A stretch of 64,000 nucleotides of DNA from NCBI GenBank assembly GCA_963798775.1, contig CAWCUK010000003.1:310001-374000 (forward strand). The letters are read 5' to 3'. The stretch is from CAWCUK01 sp963798775. GTDB lineage: Bacteria; Bacteroidota; Ignavibacteria; Ignavibacteriales; Ignavibacteriaceae. Shown piece by piece: positions 18,801 to 27,727 of this stretch. A program made the position numbers and the translations under genes. The notes beneath the pieces were generated by a model. The model saw only the letters and a list, made by a program, of their open reading frames with translations, did no database searches and was not told the origin of the DNA. Position 1 is the stretch's first letter; every line of letters begins with the position of its first letter.

Positions 18801-19674
18801 AAATATTATCTACAATTCCGTCATTGTCGGCATCAATATTTAAACCGGAAGGAATTTGAGAAGCGACCGTTTTAATAGCATTATTTAAGAGTGTGTGTTC
18901 TCTAAAAATTTTTCCGTTTTCATTCTGATAATCTGTAATATCGGGATCATATCCTGCAGGATTTGAGGCCGCGTTATATACTTGATAATAATTTCGGGGA
19001 TGTGAATCTTTATATGAAATAGTATTATTTCCGGAAGCTGCGGGATAAAAACTTGATGAAATTGTTAACTTATTATACGAAGCTTCTCTAAAATAACTCA
19101 ATAATGAAACATCATTTTTAGTATTGCCGTTAAACATATTGTTGTAATAGGATGTTTGGTTTGAAAATTCCGCATCGTTATTAAATCGAATAAAAATAAC
19201 TAAATTATTCATTGTTCCTTCGCGAGGAGCACTTGGTGCGGAAGATGAAAATTCCATCCCTCTGCTTTTTATCAATTGGGATGAAATTCTGTTATTTATC
19301 TTGAAAAATTTTTCCCTCCGTTTTTCATATTCTTGCTCGGAAATATTAATCCATGGTACCAGCGGAGTTTGCGATAAATCTGTTTTCCCTACTACATAAG
19401 GGGAGGAAATTAGCTGATCATTATCTTTCTGCGCGTAAAAATAAATTCCCGTTTTTGAATCTTGTATTATTGTAAAACCATTTTCATCGTGCAGCCAATT
19501 ATGAAATTCATCTCCGCTGGCGAAACAATGAATTACTGTGCCGTCAGGCTGTGTTATCGTTTGAGGTACGAAACGCAGAGGAGCGGAAAGTAGTATAATA
19601 TTTAGCAGTGCTACTAAAATCAGTGTTAGAATATTTTTAGACATTACAGACTGTGGAGTTGAATAATTTTTCAT
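15802..19674 (-). CDS. T9SS-exported M6-family metalloprotease with PKD domains
   Basis: 1290 residues. Signal peptide with the hydrophobic core at about 14-31, a propeptide region (about 35-140), then the M6/immune inhibitor A-like catalytic domain with zinc motif HENFH at 343-347 followed by VLGAPDLYHY and the downstream M-turn region near PVGPWDLME. A galactose-binding-like/BIg middle part follows, two PKD domains (about 945-1025 and 1040-1115, each with the YxWxFGDG signature) and a T9SS sorting domain at the C-terminus (QNFPNPFN, GVYFYRIK). It is a secreted endopeptidase for extracellular protein degradation. AAGGAG precedes the ATG at normal distance. It is first in a two-gene unit with the SBBP-repeat protein. 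Confidence 0.92.
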   Translation of the reverse strand: MKNYSTPQSVMSKNILTLILVALLNIILLSAPLRFVPQTITQPDGTVIHCFASGDEFHNWLHDENGFTIIQDSKTGIYFYAQKDNDQLISSPYVVGKTDLSQTPLVPWINISEQEYEKRREKFFKINNRISSQLIKSRGMEFSSSAPSAPREGTMNNLVIFIRFNNDAEFSNQTSYYNNMFNGNTKNDVSLLSYFREASYNKLTISSSFYPAASGNNTISYKDSHPRNYYQVYNAASNPAGYDPDITDYQNENGKIFREHTLLNNAIKTVASQIPSGLNIDADNDGIVDNICFVIKGTPDGWNDLLWPHKWTLWSQQVILKEKLVYQYNFQLDSDLKAGVLCHENFHVLGAPDLYHYSYDNMTPVGPWDLMEIDYDIPQHMCSFMKYRYGGWINEIPEIKQSGTYTLNPLISSENNCFKIQSPNSFTEYFVVDYRKKQGIFENSIPGEGLVVYRINLEADNIGNRTGPPDEVYVYRPGGTLTTNGDIFNAFYCQSANRTAINDQGDPQSFLQNGSAGGLDISNVGTSANSTISFDVNLNFTPREYIHYDCGYYGAFGKNDALDFQAAVKFTSAELADCYGSKLSHIMLYINESGQNDITVKVWKGSTSAGPEQLVYEKNISSDIKLNNWTVHALINPLILENGKDYWIGYQIKATGGFPMGFSRNKLIKGKGGWINIGDGWKQLSDFSLEGNWNIRGIIEKQGSSTAEVSASQLDIKVQPGETGAANFTIKNTGTANINYSISASGGNILKPAEHKNLILSKKIESSDRINSVKNFASKADYNKTKIAKIGSEDVLYLDDGNETPNKFIGYEGFIGFCWVNKFDLTDFGFDLKKIQVFLRSENSMLNFIGYSVYNADLQYVCYNTLFLDNSENGQWYEIELENTQKFDKGESFYIEIDSYNNALYPAGFDNYATIKDNSYYITRENLDMVNMNTIPAYKDGAFLIRAVGAKNEGVLNQPPIAIGSISKTEAVVGEQLAFDASQSYDPDGQISEYNWNFGDGNNSNQMMANHTYTVPGNYNISLIVTDNQGATDKAEGQIQISEGTPNKNPHAIAVVSKNEAAIGEVIEFDGSQSSDEDGNIVGYLWEFGDGNSTFGANVNHSYSIAGVYQYKLKVTDDKNGTGETEGQISVSETASRFTINPSNGILSPSESISISVSYNSTGLPEGTYLGQLSIITGGGNFIIPINILISHFVSADEEQIHIPTFKLSQNFPNPFNNTTEIQFELPAELFTEITVFDIMGKEIKTLIKSSLRQGVYSIPFDASGVSSGVYFYRIKAGKFSETKKFILLK

Positions 19675-19825
19675 ATTAATCTCCTTTTCCTGCTGATGCC
19701 GTTTTTAATATGAAGGACTAACTATTTTAACTCGTATTCATTCCGGCAATCAATAAAATAATGAAACAATTTGGTTGAAATATTTTTGGTTTCTTGATTG
19801 GGTACGAAAATTTACTCCGGCTTTT

Positions 19826-20416
19826 TTACTTATTGATTATTTTCGACTTCTCAAGAATACCATGATTTATGATACGCTCTTCAGTAGTAAAAAGTATTTT
19901 CCCCGTTTGATTTCCCAAAATAATACTATCCAACTTTGAAGAGGAATATGAATATTCATGATCGGGTTCTAATTGATACATTTTTTTTCTAAAGGTTAAT
20001 GTAACTGTGCCGTCATGTTTAATATTTTGTAATAGCAAAGAATCTTTGGAAAAGGGTAATGAATCAATAGACACGAGTTCTGAATGTTTACCGTTTCCGG
20101 CGGAACCGGTTAGTGTCAAACTAATTCCTAATAATATTTTAAAAGATTTGTTATCTATTCCATGATTTTGGAAAACAATTACTTTTCCCGAATCTGCTTG
20201 AAATAAATAACTTGGGGCGTCTATGCTTTTTCCGGGAGGATAGAATCCTTCAATAATCTTTCCGTTAATCGTTTTATTATACTCAACAAAAATATATTTA
20301 TCAGGTTCAATCATTCTTAAATTTGATTTGGAATTTATTTCATCTGTGGAACAGAATAGGCAAATAAAAGGCGCGGAAAAAAATAAAATTCTAATTAAAC
20401 TATTTTTTAAAATCAT
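19826..20416 (-). CDS. Hypothetical lipoprotein
   Basis: 196 residues with a basic-hydrophobic N-terminus and a lipobox-like IC-LFCS ending, with Cys at about 22, indicating a lipid-anchored envelope protein. The mature part is predicted beta-rich, with repeated hydrophobic strands (YIFVEY, KVIVFQNHG, GTVTLTFRKK) and no motif that I can assign. AGGAG is 9-10 bases upstream of the ATG. It is 150 bases upstream of the metalloprotease gene on the same strand, so it may be a separate transcript or the head of that unit. Confidence 0.65.
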   Translation of the reverse strand: MILKNSLIRILFFSAPFICLFCSTDEINSKSNLRMIEPDKYIFVEYNKTINGKIIEGFYPPGKSIDAPSYLFQADSGKVIVFQNHGIDNKSFKILLGISLTLTGSAGNGKHSELVSIDSLPFSKDSLLLQNIKHDGTVTLTFRKKMYQLEPDHEYSYSSSKLDSIILGNQTGKILFTTEERIINHGILEKSKIINK

Positions 20417-20784
20417 ATTAAATACTCCTGTCTGCGGGGGAGGAGGTTTTAATAATTTTGCTTTTTATAAAGCTGAAATCAAAAACAAAAAGAAAATGAG
20501 GGAAAGAGTTAAATCTGAAAAGAACTTTGGAAAGTGAAATATTCCCCTAAAAATATTATAAGTAATCTTAAATATTTATATTTACTTATTCAAGTTCATA
20601 ATTGATACAGTTTACTATATTGATTTTATTTCGGTTATTGGTATCGTTTCAATAATATGTAAAGAAGTTTTTAATGAGAATTCAATCTTATTGCTTTTGT
20701 AGATTTTATATATTTGATTTCAGCATTCCTTTATAAAATTTAAGCAAGAAATAAAATTAAACTTTTATCCTCAAGAAAAAATAA
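20417..20784. other. Intergenic region between divergent genes
   Basis: 368 bases that must hold the divergent promoters of the lipoprotein gene and the beta-lactamase gene. A short GC-rich run (gcgggggaggagg, 20435-20447) stands out against the AT-rich background. I see no clear gene, repeat or hairpin terminator. Confidence 0.5.
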
Positions 20785-21690
20785 ATGAAAAACCTAATTA
20801 TATTATGCATCTTTCTAATTTTATTAACTGTTCCGGCTAGCTCTCAAAACTATAATTCTTTTCGCCAAAAGTTGGGTAAAATTATTGGAAATAAAAATGC
20901 GACTGTAGGTGTAGCCATAGAAGGCTATAACGGCGAAGATACACTGTCAATAAATGGTGATGATAAATTCCCTTTGCAGAGTGTCTTTAAATTTCATATT
21001 GCATTGGCTGTATTAAATGATGTTGACAGTGGAAAATTAGATTTGAATCAGAAGATTAAAATTAGCAAAGAAGATTTAACTCCGAATTTATACAGCCCGA
21101 TTCGTGATAAATATCCGAATGGAGTAACTATGATGTTGTCTGAAATATTAAAATATACTGTTGCGGAAAGTGATAATATTGGCTGCGATAAATTATTAAA
21201 GCTTATAGGAGGACCAAAAGTTGTTGAAAAATATATGCACGAAAATAATGTTGAAGATATTTCCATAAAATATAATGAAAAAATTCAGCAGAGCGTGTGG
21301 GAAAATCAATATGAAAATTGGACAACACCAAAAGCCGCAAATTTAGCGCTTGTTAAATTTTTCCAAAATAATGACAGCTTACTTTCCAGGAGCAGTTATA
21401 AATTTTTATGGAAAACTATGGAGGGGACAAAAACCGGTAAAAAAAGCATAAGAGGCGAACTACCAAAAGATGCGGTTATCGCGCATAAAACTGGCCACTC
21501 CGGTACAAACAAGAAGGGAATGACAGCCGCTGTTAATGATATTGGAATCATCTTTCTTCCTAACGGAAAATATTTTTATTTAAGTGTATTCGTAAGCAAT
21601 TCTAAAGAAAATGATCAAGTGAATCAGAAAATAATCGCGGATGTAGCAAAAGCATCGTGGGAATATTTTATTAATAAATATGAAAAATAA
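20785..21690 (+). CDS. Class A beta-lactamase, subclass A2-like
   Basis: 301 residues, signal peptide (about 1-20, cleavage after ASS). The serine hydrolase motifs are intact: SVFK (Ser66, equivalent to Ser70 in ABL numbering), SDN in ESDNIGC, and KTG in AHKTGHSG. Sequence near the omega loop, ending YENWTTP, follows the PER/CepA/CfxA (A2) pattern with its longer loop rather than the TEM pattern; the general-base Glu is likely in NEKIQQ. It should hydrolyse penicillins and cephalosporins in the periplasm. No regulator (AmpR or BlaI type) is adjacent, so it is probably an intrinsic chromosomal enzyme. The resistance spectrum cannot be inferred. Confidence 0.9.
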   Translation: MKNLIILCIFLILLTVPASSQNYNSFRQKLGKIIGNKNATVGVAIEGYNGEDTLSINGDDKFPLQSVFKFHIALAVLNDVDSGKLDLNQKIKISKEDLTPNLYSPIRDKYPNGVTMMLSEILKYTVAESDNIGCDKLLKLIGGPKVVEKYMHENNVEDISIKYNEKIQQSVWENQYENWTTPKAANLALVKFFQNNDSLLSRSSYKFLWKTMEGTKTGKKSIRGELPKDAVIAHKTGHSGTNKKGMTAAVNDIGIIFLPNGKYFYLSVFVSNSKENDQVNQKIIADVAKASWEYFINKYEK

Positions 21691-21999
21691 TTATTTATTT
21701 CGCAGTCATGCTTCAAAATTTTGAATAAGAACTTATAATCCTCTTGTTATAAAAAATTCTATTTGTCTTTGATTTAGCAGTAAAATTCGACTTGAAGTGT
21801 ACTGTATAAGAGTTATAAAATAAAAAAAATCTTTATCTATATTTAAAATATATTCTATAACTCGGATCAAAAATAATCACTTCTGAAAATAAACTTTAAT
21901 TGTTATACCCAATTACTTCAATAAATTTTCTTATTTTGGTGCTGAAGAAAAATTTAATTAAATTTAGTCTTAATAAGCATAATAATTGAAACTCCTGGT
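21691..21999. other. Intergenic region before the iron-uptake regulator
   Basis: 309 AT-rich bases between the beta-lactamase and the LuxR-type regulator. I find no convincing open reading frame, terminator hairpin or repeat. It should hold the regulator's promoter. Confidence 0.4.
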
Positions 22000-22623
22000 A
22001 TGATGAAAAGTATTTTAATAGCTGATTCTATTTATTTATCCAGAAAAGGAATAAAAACTCTTCTGCAAAATTTTGGTTTCGATGAAATTAGAGAGATTAC
22101 AAAATTAGATCAGCTGTGGATGAATTTGGAAACTATAACTTCTGAAATTCTAATCGTTAATTTATGTTCGGATATTCTAACGGTTGAAAAACTATGTTTT
22201 ATAAAAGAAGCCTTTCCAAAATTAAGTTTGCTCGGAATAACTAATGAAAAGGAGAAAACTCAGTTACTAAAAATTGTTAAAAACTGTAACAGCTGCTTAA
22301 CGGAAAAATGCGGGGAAAAGGAAATTAAACAAGCTTTAGAAGCGGTTTCAATTGATGAACGATTTATTTGTTCTAATATATTGGAAACAATTTTAGAGAA
22401 TACTCGTGAAGAAAAAATGTCGGGCGTTAGTTTGACGCCGAGAGAAACTGAAATAGTAACTTTAATAGCTGAAGGAAATTCGAACCAGGAAATATCCGAA
22501 AAACTTTTCTTAAGCATTCATACCGTATACACCCACCGTAAAAACATAATGAAAAAACTGCGTCTTAAATCTCCCGTGGAATTAGTTTTATACGCATTGG
22601 AAAATGGAATAATCTTAAAGTAG
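22000..22623 (+). CDS. NarL/LuxR-type regulator with degenerate receiver domain
   Basis: 207 residues. The N-terminal 125 residues have the receiver-domain fold pattern (ILIADSIYLSRKGIKTLL), but the phosphoacceptor position in strand 3 (EILIVNLCSD) is Asn and the switch lysine region is unusual, so phosphorylation is unlikely. The C-terminal 145-207 is a standard LuxR helix-turn-helix: LTPRETEIVTLIAEGNSNQE, then the SIHTVYTHRKNIMKKL recognition helix. It lies 140 bases upstream of the TonB receptor on the same strand, which makes it the probable regulator of the iron-uptake genes. This gene order (regulator, TonB receptor, PepSY protein) is common in Bacteroidota. Confidence 0.85.
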   Translation: MMKSILIADSIYLSRKGIKTLLQNFGFDEIREITKLDQLWMNLETITSEILIVNLCSDILTVEKLCFIKEAFPKLSLLGITNEKEKTQLLKIVKNCNSCLTEKCGEKEIKQALEAVSIDERFICSNILETILENTREEKMSGVSLTPRETEIVTLIAEGNSNQEISEKLFLSIHTVYTHRKNIMKKLRLKSPVELVLYALENGIILK

Positions 22624-22762
22624 ATAAATCTCACCATTTATTTCATACCTAATTTTGTTAGAAAATTTACCCAATAAGTTGTATTGAGTTAGGATAGATT
22701 CTGCTATAGATTTCTTATTAAGATTTAATCTTAATATTGAAACAAAATGAGGAATAATAAAA

Positions 22763-25063
22763 ATGTTCAAATTCTACCTCCTATTTTTTTTAGCGGTAAT
22801 AAATATCGAATTTTTCTCTCAAGGATTAATTAAAGGTAAGTTAACCACTGAAAATGAAGAAAAATTACCCGGAATAAATATTTTTTTGGAAGGTACTCCA
22901 TTCGGGACTTCATCAAGTATAAAAGGGGATTATTCACTAAAAGTTAAACCGGGAAAATATGATATTGTATTCAGCGGTATCGGGTATAAAACAGAAAAAC
23001 AAAATATACTAATTAATAATGGCGATATACTGATATTAAATATTAAAATGAGGGAAGAATCGCTATCCCTTGATGAAGTTTTTATTACTGCCGATCGTAT
23101 GCCGAGTTATGTAGAAAATACAAGTTATTCGGCTAGTAAAATACCTGTAGATATAAAAGTTATTCCGCAAGGAATTCATATCCTGCCGCAAAAAATAATG
23201 GAACAGTTGCGCATGGTTCGAATAGATGATGGGATTCGCTATTTGAGCGGAATAAATATGGAAACAGGATTTGGCGGCAGAACCGATATTTATCAAATTC
23301 GCGGTTTCAGGATCGGCTGGGAAAGTATCTTTAAAAATGGATTCAGAAATAGTATGAGAACATACCGTGAAACCGGAAATATTAAACAAATTGAAGTACT
23401 TAAGGGCCCTGCATCGGTTTTATACGGTATGGGCGACCCTGGCGGTTTAATTAATATTGTAACTAAAAAACCTCTTTCTAAACCGTATTTTAATTTTCAG
23501 ATAACGGCAAATAATTTTGGTTTAATTAGGCCAGCCTTTGATATAAGCGGTCCGTTAAATAAAAAAAGAACTCTTCGCTTTCGCATAAACGGTGTCTATG
23601 AAGAAGGAAAAACTTATAGAGATTTTGTAAAAACAGAAAGATTTTTTGTGGCGCCTGTTTTAAGTTATGATTTTTCCGATAAAACCTCTTTAACTATTGA
23701 GGGTGAAATATTAAAACATAATCAGCCGTCGGATAGAGGTATTGTTTATGACGGAACTAATATTATCGATGTGCCGTTCAGCCGAAGTTTAGGTGAACCG
23801 GATAATGAAGGTAAGTTCTTCAATACTCTTTGGCAATATGACTTGACACATAAACTAAATAAAAATTTAGTTCTTAAGCATAGATTAAATTTTAATTATA
23901 CAAAGGAAGATAGATCTATTGTTGAACAGAATACTTTTCTTAAAAAAAGCAAAGAGTTGATATCCAGACGATTTCAATTACAGGATAATTATGAAAGATA
24001 TATAGCCGCTCAGAATGAAGTATACGTAAGCTTTTCCAGCGGAAATAGTATAAATCATCGCGCTTTACTGGGGGTGGAAATAAGTAATTTTGTATTCGAT
24101 ATAAATTATATTCGGGTCAATTATGATACCTTAAATGTTTATAACCCGAAATACTCCAGATTACCCAAATCTACAAATGGAGCGTCTCCTACCAGTGACT
24201 ATAAAGTGACTGATAAAGTAACAGGTTTTTATGTTCAAGATGTTGTCTCTCTTTTCGATAGACTGCATGTATTAGCCGGACTGAGATATGATATATTCAA
24301 TGAAAATATGAATGATAGAAAAAGTAATGATAACTCCGTTGATAGAAATACTTCCATAAATCCAAGAATTGGTATTTTATATAATATTTATGGTCCTGTC
24401 TCAATTTACGGAAATTACTCAAAGAGTTTTCAGCCTCAGTTCGGACAGGATATAAATGGGAATGAGTTTGATCCGCTTTCCGCAATGCAGTTTGAAACAG
24501 GTTTAAAATCATTTTTCTTTAATGATAAACTTAGTTTTACCGCTTCCGTTTATCAGGTGAAGCAGATAAATATTCTTACAGTCGATAAAAATGATCCGAA
24601 TTTTCAAACTCAAGTTGGAGAAGTTAAGAGTAACGGATTAGAATTAGATATTACGGGCGAATTATTTCCGGGCTTAAATTTACTCGCTTCATATTCATTT
24701 ATAAATGCTCGGGTGACAAAAGATAATTCAATTAAAGCAGGAACTAAATTAAAAAATGTAAGTCCGCACAACATAAATTTTTGGGGGACATATCAAATAC
24801 AGAAGGGCATACTACAAGGCTTTGGTCTTGGAATTGGAATACTTTCTGTACAATCCAGACCAGGCGATACAGGCAATTCCTTTGTGCTTCCCGGTTATTC
24901 CCGAATTGACCTGACAGGTTTTTATGAATGGAATAATATTAGATTCGCGGTTAATATAAGAAATTTAACCAATCTAAAATATTATGAAGGCGCCCAATCT
25001 AAAACTGTTATTATGCCGGGAGCGCCGTTTACTACCATGGCAAGTATAAATTATACATTATAA
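22763..25063 (+). CDS. TonB-dependent siderophore receptor
   Basis: 766 residues. Signal peptide (about 1-19), a carboxypeptidase-regulatory-like domain (about 22-105, with GINIFLEGTPFGTSSSIKGD), plug domain (about 125-235, including the RIDDGIRYLSG and VLKGPASVLYGMGDPGG segments typical of FhuA/FecA-type siderophore receptors), then a 22-strand barrel ending in the aromatic-type C-terminus TMASINYTL. The TonB box should lie between the first two domains. It imports ferric siderophores across the outer membrane with energy from TonB. GAGGA is 11 bases before the ATG. The PepSY gene follows after 38 bases. Confidence 0.93.
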   Translation: MFKFYLLFFLAVINIEFFSQGLIKGKLTTENEEKLPGINIFLEGTPFGTSSSIKGDYSLKVKPGKYDIVFSGIGYKTEKQNILINNGDILILNIKMREESLSLDEVFITADRMPSYVENTSYSASKIPVDIKVIPQGIHILPQKIMEQLRMVRIDDGIRYLSGINMETGFGGRTDIYQIRGFRIGWESIFKNGFRNSMRTYRETGNIKQIEVLKGPASVLYGMGDPGGLINIVTKKPLSKPYFNFQITANNFGLIRPAFDISGPLNKKRTLRFRINGVYEEGKTYRDFVKTERFFVAPVLSYDFSDKTSLTIEGEILKHNQPSDRGIVYDGTNIIDVPFSRSLGEPDNEGKFFNTLWQYDLTHKLNKNLVLKHRLNFNYTKEDRSIVEQNTFLKKSKELISRRFQLQDNYERYIAAQNEVYVSFSSGNSINHRALLGVEISNFVFDINYIRVNYDTLNVYNPKYSRLPKSTNGASPTSDYKVTDKVTGFYVQDVVSLFDRLHVLAGLRYDIFNENMNDRKSNDNSVDRNTSINPRIGILYNIYGPVSIYGNYSKSFQPQFGQDINGNEFDPLSAMQFETGLKSFFFNDKLSFTASVYQVKQINILTVDKNDPNFQTQVGEVKSNGLELDITGELFPGLNLLASYSFINARVTKDNSIKAGTKLKNVSPHNINFWGTYQIQKGILQGFGLGIGILSVQSRPGDTGNSFVLPGYSRIDLTGFYEWNNIRFAVNIRNLTNLKYYEGAQSKTVIMPGAPFTTMASINYTL

Positions 25064-25101
25064 TCCATCAAAAACTTTTACTGAAAATCTTCGTTCCGTC
25101 T

Positions 25102-26211
25102 ATGAAAAAACTGATATTAAAAATACATTTAATAGTTGGTCTGGGAATCGGACTTATTTTAAGTATTATCGGCATAACCGGATCATTATATGTCTTTCAA
25201 CCGGAATTATCGGTATTACTTTATTCGAAATTATATAAATCTCAAGATAATAATTTAAAGAAAATTGAGGCGGCGGAAATTATTAGAAAGGCCGAAAATA
25301 CATATGATTCTAAGGTTGTAATTTTTCAATTCCCAGAACGAGAATTGGAAACTTACACTGTTCAGCTGCAAAATAAAAAAGAATGGATTTTCTTTGATCC
25401 GTACAATGGTAATGTATTAGGCGAATTGAGAAATAAAAGAGGAATTTTTGATGATATTTTAATGGTGCATAGAACTCTTACATTAGGCGCGTTCGGAAAT
25501 TATTTGGTCGGAATAACCGCGTTATTATTTGTTAGTATTATAATTGTTTCAGGACTTTATTTATGGTGGCCCAATATATATAGAAAAAAAAGTTATAAAT
25601 TAAACTTATCTTCTAATCATAAACGAATCAATTATGATCTTCATTCTTTAGGTGGTTTTTATTTATTCTTGCCGTTACTTGTTTTAGCGCTTACAGGCTC
25701 GTATTTCACTTTTACAAAAAGTTATGATAATATCGTCGGAAAATTCTTTAATATAAAGATTCAAAACCAAAAGCCTAACGATATTAAAACACCTGTTATA
25801 TCTTCAAATAATAATATTAGCGCGGCCGAAGCAGCCGCCTTAATGCAAAAGTATAATCCCGGTTATAAAATGAGAAGAATTATTATGCCGAAAGAGAGGA
25901 ATGGAAGTATTTATTTATCGTATCAAAAAAGTTTAGAAATAATGCCAGGTGAAAGGGAAAGATTATCCATTTTCTTAAATCCTTATACCGGAAAAATTAT
26001 GAATAAATTTGAACCGTTAAAAAAAAATTTAAGTACACGAATATTTAAAAATATTATTCCGCCTATTCATTTGGGAGAAATAGGCGGATTTTTTACTCGT
26101 GTACTAAATTTCTTCTTCGGATTAATCCCAATTTTTATGTTGTATACCGGGTTTATAATTTATAAAAATAAGCGAAAGAAAATATTTGGCTTTTATAAAA
26201 TAAAATCATAA
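25102..26211 (+). CDS. PepSY-associated TM protein (siderophore-iron reductase type)
   Basis: 369 residues with four membrane segments: about 8-30 (LIVGLGIGLILSIIGITGSLY), 138-160 (LVGITALLFVSIIIVSGLYL), 185-207 and 335-356. PepSY-like periplasmic domains lie between the first and second pairs. The opening IHLIVGLGIGLILSIIG has the H-x3-G heme/membrane helix pattern of the PiuB/FhuF-linked PepSY_TM family; conserved His residues in helices (MVHRTLTLG, HSLGGFYLF, IHLGEIGG) may bind heme. Family members are thought to reduce ferric siderophores near the inner membrane. It is downstream of the receptor in the same unit. Confidence 0.85.
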   Translation: MKKLILKIHLIVGLGIGLILSIIGITGSLYVFQPELSVLLYSKLYKSQDNNLKKIEAAEIIRKAENTYDSKVVIFQFPERELETYTVQLQNKKEWIFFDPYNGNVLGELRNKRGIFDDILMVHRTLTLGAFGNYLVGITALLFVSIIIVSGLYLWWPNIYRKKSYKLNLSSNHKRINYDLHSLGGFYLFLPLLVLALTGSYFTFTKSYDNIVGKFFNIKIQNQKPNDIKTPVISSNNNISAAEAAALMQKYNPGYKMRRIIMPKERNGSIYLSYQKSLEIMPGERERLSIFLNPYTGKIMNKFEPLKKNLSTRIFKNIIPPIHLGEIGGFFTRVLNFFFGLIPIFMLYTGFIIYKNKRKKIFGFYKIKS

Positions 26212-26430
26212 ACCATCTTTCGCCTGTAATTCTTATATAAGAGATTTTTTTGCTTAAAAATTCTGCCTTGCCTAAACCTGCTTCGGAATTATTGAAAAAA
26301 ATTAAACAAGTTACCTCTCTGTATTTAACATCATAATAGCGGCTAAGTGATATAAAATATAACATGGTTTACATTCTATGGAAACATATTAGTATATATT
26401 TATATCTCTTAAAAAAGAAAGGAGACGTAT

Positions 26431-27624
26431 ATGAAAGCAGTTGTTTTTCATGGTATAGGAGATATAAGAATTGATGATGTGCCTGAGCCGAAAATACAAG
26501 ATCCTTTTGACGCAATTGTTAAAATTACTACAAGTGCGATTTGCGGGACTGATTTACATTTTATAAGAGGTTCTGTCAGCGGAGTTAATAAAGGTACGGT
26601 ATTAGGGCATGAAGGTATAGGCATTGTTGAAGAAGTTGGTAAGAATGTTAGAAACTTTAAACCGGGAGATAGAGTTATTATACCTTCTACTATTGGCTGC
26701 GGTTATTGCTCTTATTGCCGTGCCGGTTATTTTGCACAATGTGATAATGCTAATCCAAATGGGCCTCGTGCCGGAACCGCTTTTTATGGCGGCCCAAAAG
26801 ATAATGGCGGCTTCAATGGAATGCAGGCGGAATATGTTCGTGTTCCTTACGCAAATATAAATTTAGTGTTACTGCCGAATGAAGTAACAGATGAAAAAGC
26901 CATTTTATTATCGGATATTTTTCCGACAGGTTATTTCGGCGCCGATAATGCTGAAATTACAGCCGGCGATACAGTCGCTGTTTTTGGTTGCGGCCCTGTA
27001 GGACAATTTTCTATTGCAAGTTCATTTCTAAAGGATGCGGGAAGAGTAATTGCTATTGATGGTAAACCTCAAAGATTAGAAATGGCAAGGAAACAAGGCG
27101 CGGAAGCAATTAATTTTGAAGAAGAAAATGTTAGCGATATAATTCTTGAATTAACCGGTGGGATCGGAGTAGATAGAGTTATTGATGCTGTCGGAGTCGA
27201 CGCTGAACATCCGCATAACGGCAATTCTAAAAATATAAAACAACTTGAAAAAGAGAAAGAAAAAATTGTAGATGAGGAAAATCCCGATGAAGAAAATTGG
27301 CATCCAGGAGATGCCCCAACCCAAGTTCTTAATTGGGCTGTTCAATCTTTAGCTAAAGCCGGAACTCTCTCTATTATTGGTGTATATCCGCCTAATCTTA
27401 ATTCTTTTCCCATTGGACAGGCAATGAATATGAATTTAACAATGAAAATGGGAAATTGTAATCATAGAGCTTATATCCCTCAACTTCTGGAACTTGTGCG
27501 GCAGCAAGGTTTTGATCCTGAAAAAATATTAACACATCAAACCGAATTAGTCTCCGCCATAGATGCGTATAAACATTTTGATAAAAGAGATTATGGATGG
27601 ATTAAAGTTAGTCTGGATGTTTAA
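26431..27624 (+). CDS. Zinc-dependent alcohol dehydrogenase (formaldehyde-dehydrogenase-like)
   Basis: 397 residues, medium-chain dehydrogenase. Catalytic zinc ligands: Cys38 in ICGTDLH, His59 in GHEG. Four structural-zinc cysteines are in GCGYCSYCRAGYFAQC. The Rossmann motif is VFGCGPVGQFS (GxGxxG). An insert around 260-300 (KNIKQLEKEKEKIVDEENP) lengthens it in the manner of the glutathione-independent formaldehyde dehydrogenase/threonine dehydrogenase-like group. It oxidises an alcohol or aldehyde with NAD(P); the substrate is not fixed. AAAGGAGA precedes the ATG at a good distance. Single-gene unit ending at the hairpin 27688-27721. Confidence 0.9.
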   Translation: MKAVVFHGIGDIRIDDVPEPKIQDPFDAIVKITTSAICGTDLHFIRGSVSGVNKGTVLGHEGIGIVEEVGKNVRNFKPGDRVIIPSTIGCGYCSYCRAGYFAQCDNANPNGPRAGTAFYGGPKDNGGFNGMQAEYVRVPYANINLVLLPNEVTDEKAILLSDIFPTGYFGADNAEITAGDTVAVFGCGPVGQFSIASSFLKDAGRVIAIDGKPQRLEMARKQGAEAINFEEENVSDIILELTGGIGVDRVIDAVGVDAEHPHNGNSKNIKQLEKEKEKIVDEENPDEENWHPGDAPTQVLNWAVQSLAKAGTLSIIGVYPPNLNSFPIGQAMNMNLTMKMGNCNHRAYIPQLLELVRQQGFDPEKILTHQTELVSAIDAYKHFDKRDYGWIKVSLDV

Positions 27625-27687
27625 TATATCACTATTTAAAAAGTGAAGAATTTGATATTGTTTTCCTTCTTCAAAATTTCCATTATA

Positions 27688-27721
27688 AAAAGAGGCTGAA
27701 ATATCCAATCCAGCCTCTTTT
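27688..27721. terminator. Convergent intrinsic terminator
   Basis: Perfect 11-bp stem (aaaagaggctg 27688-27698 with cagcctctttt 27711-27721) and a 12-base loop. It is flanked by A and T runs on both sides, so it can serve the dehydrogenase gene (plus) and the catalase gene (minus). Confidence 0.85.
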
Positions 27722-27727
27722 CATTTC

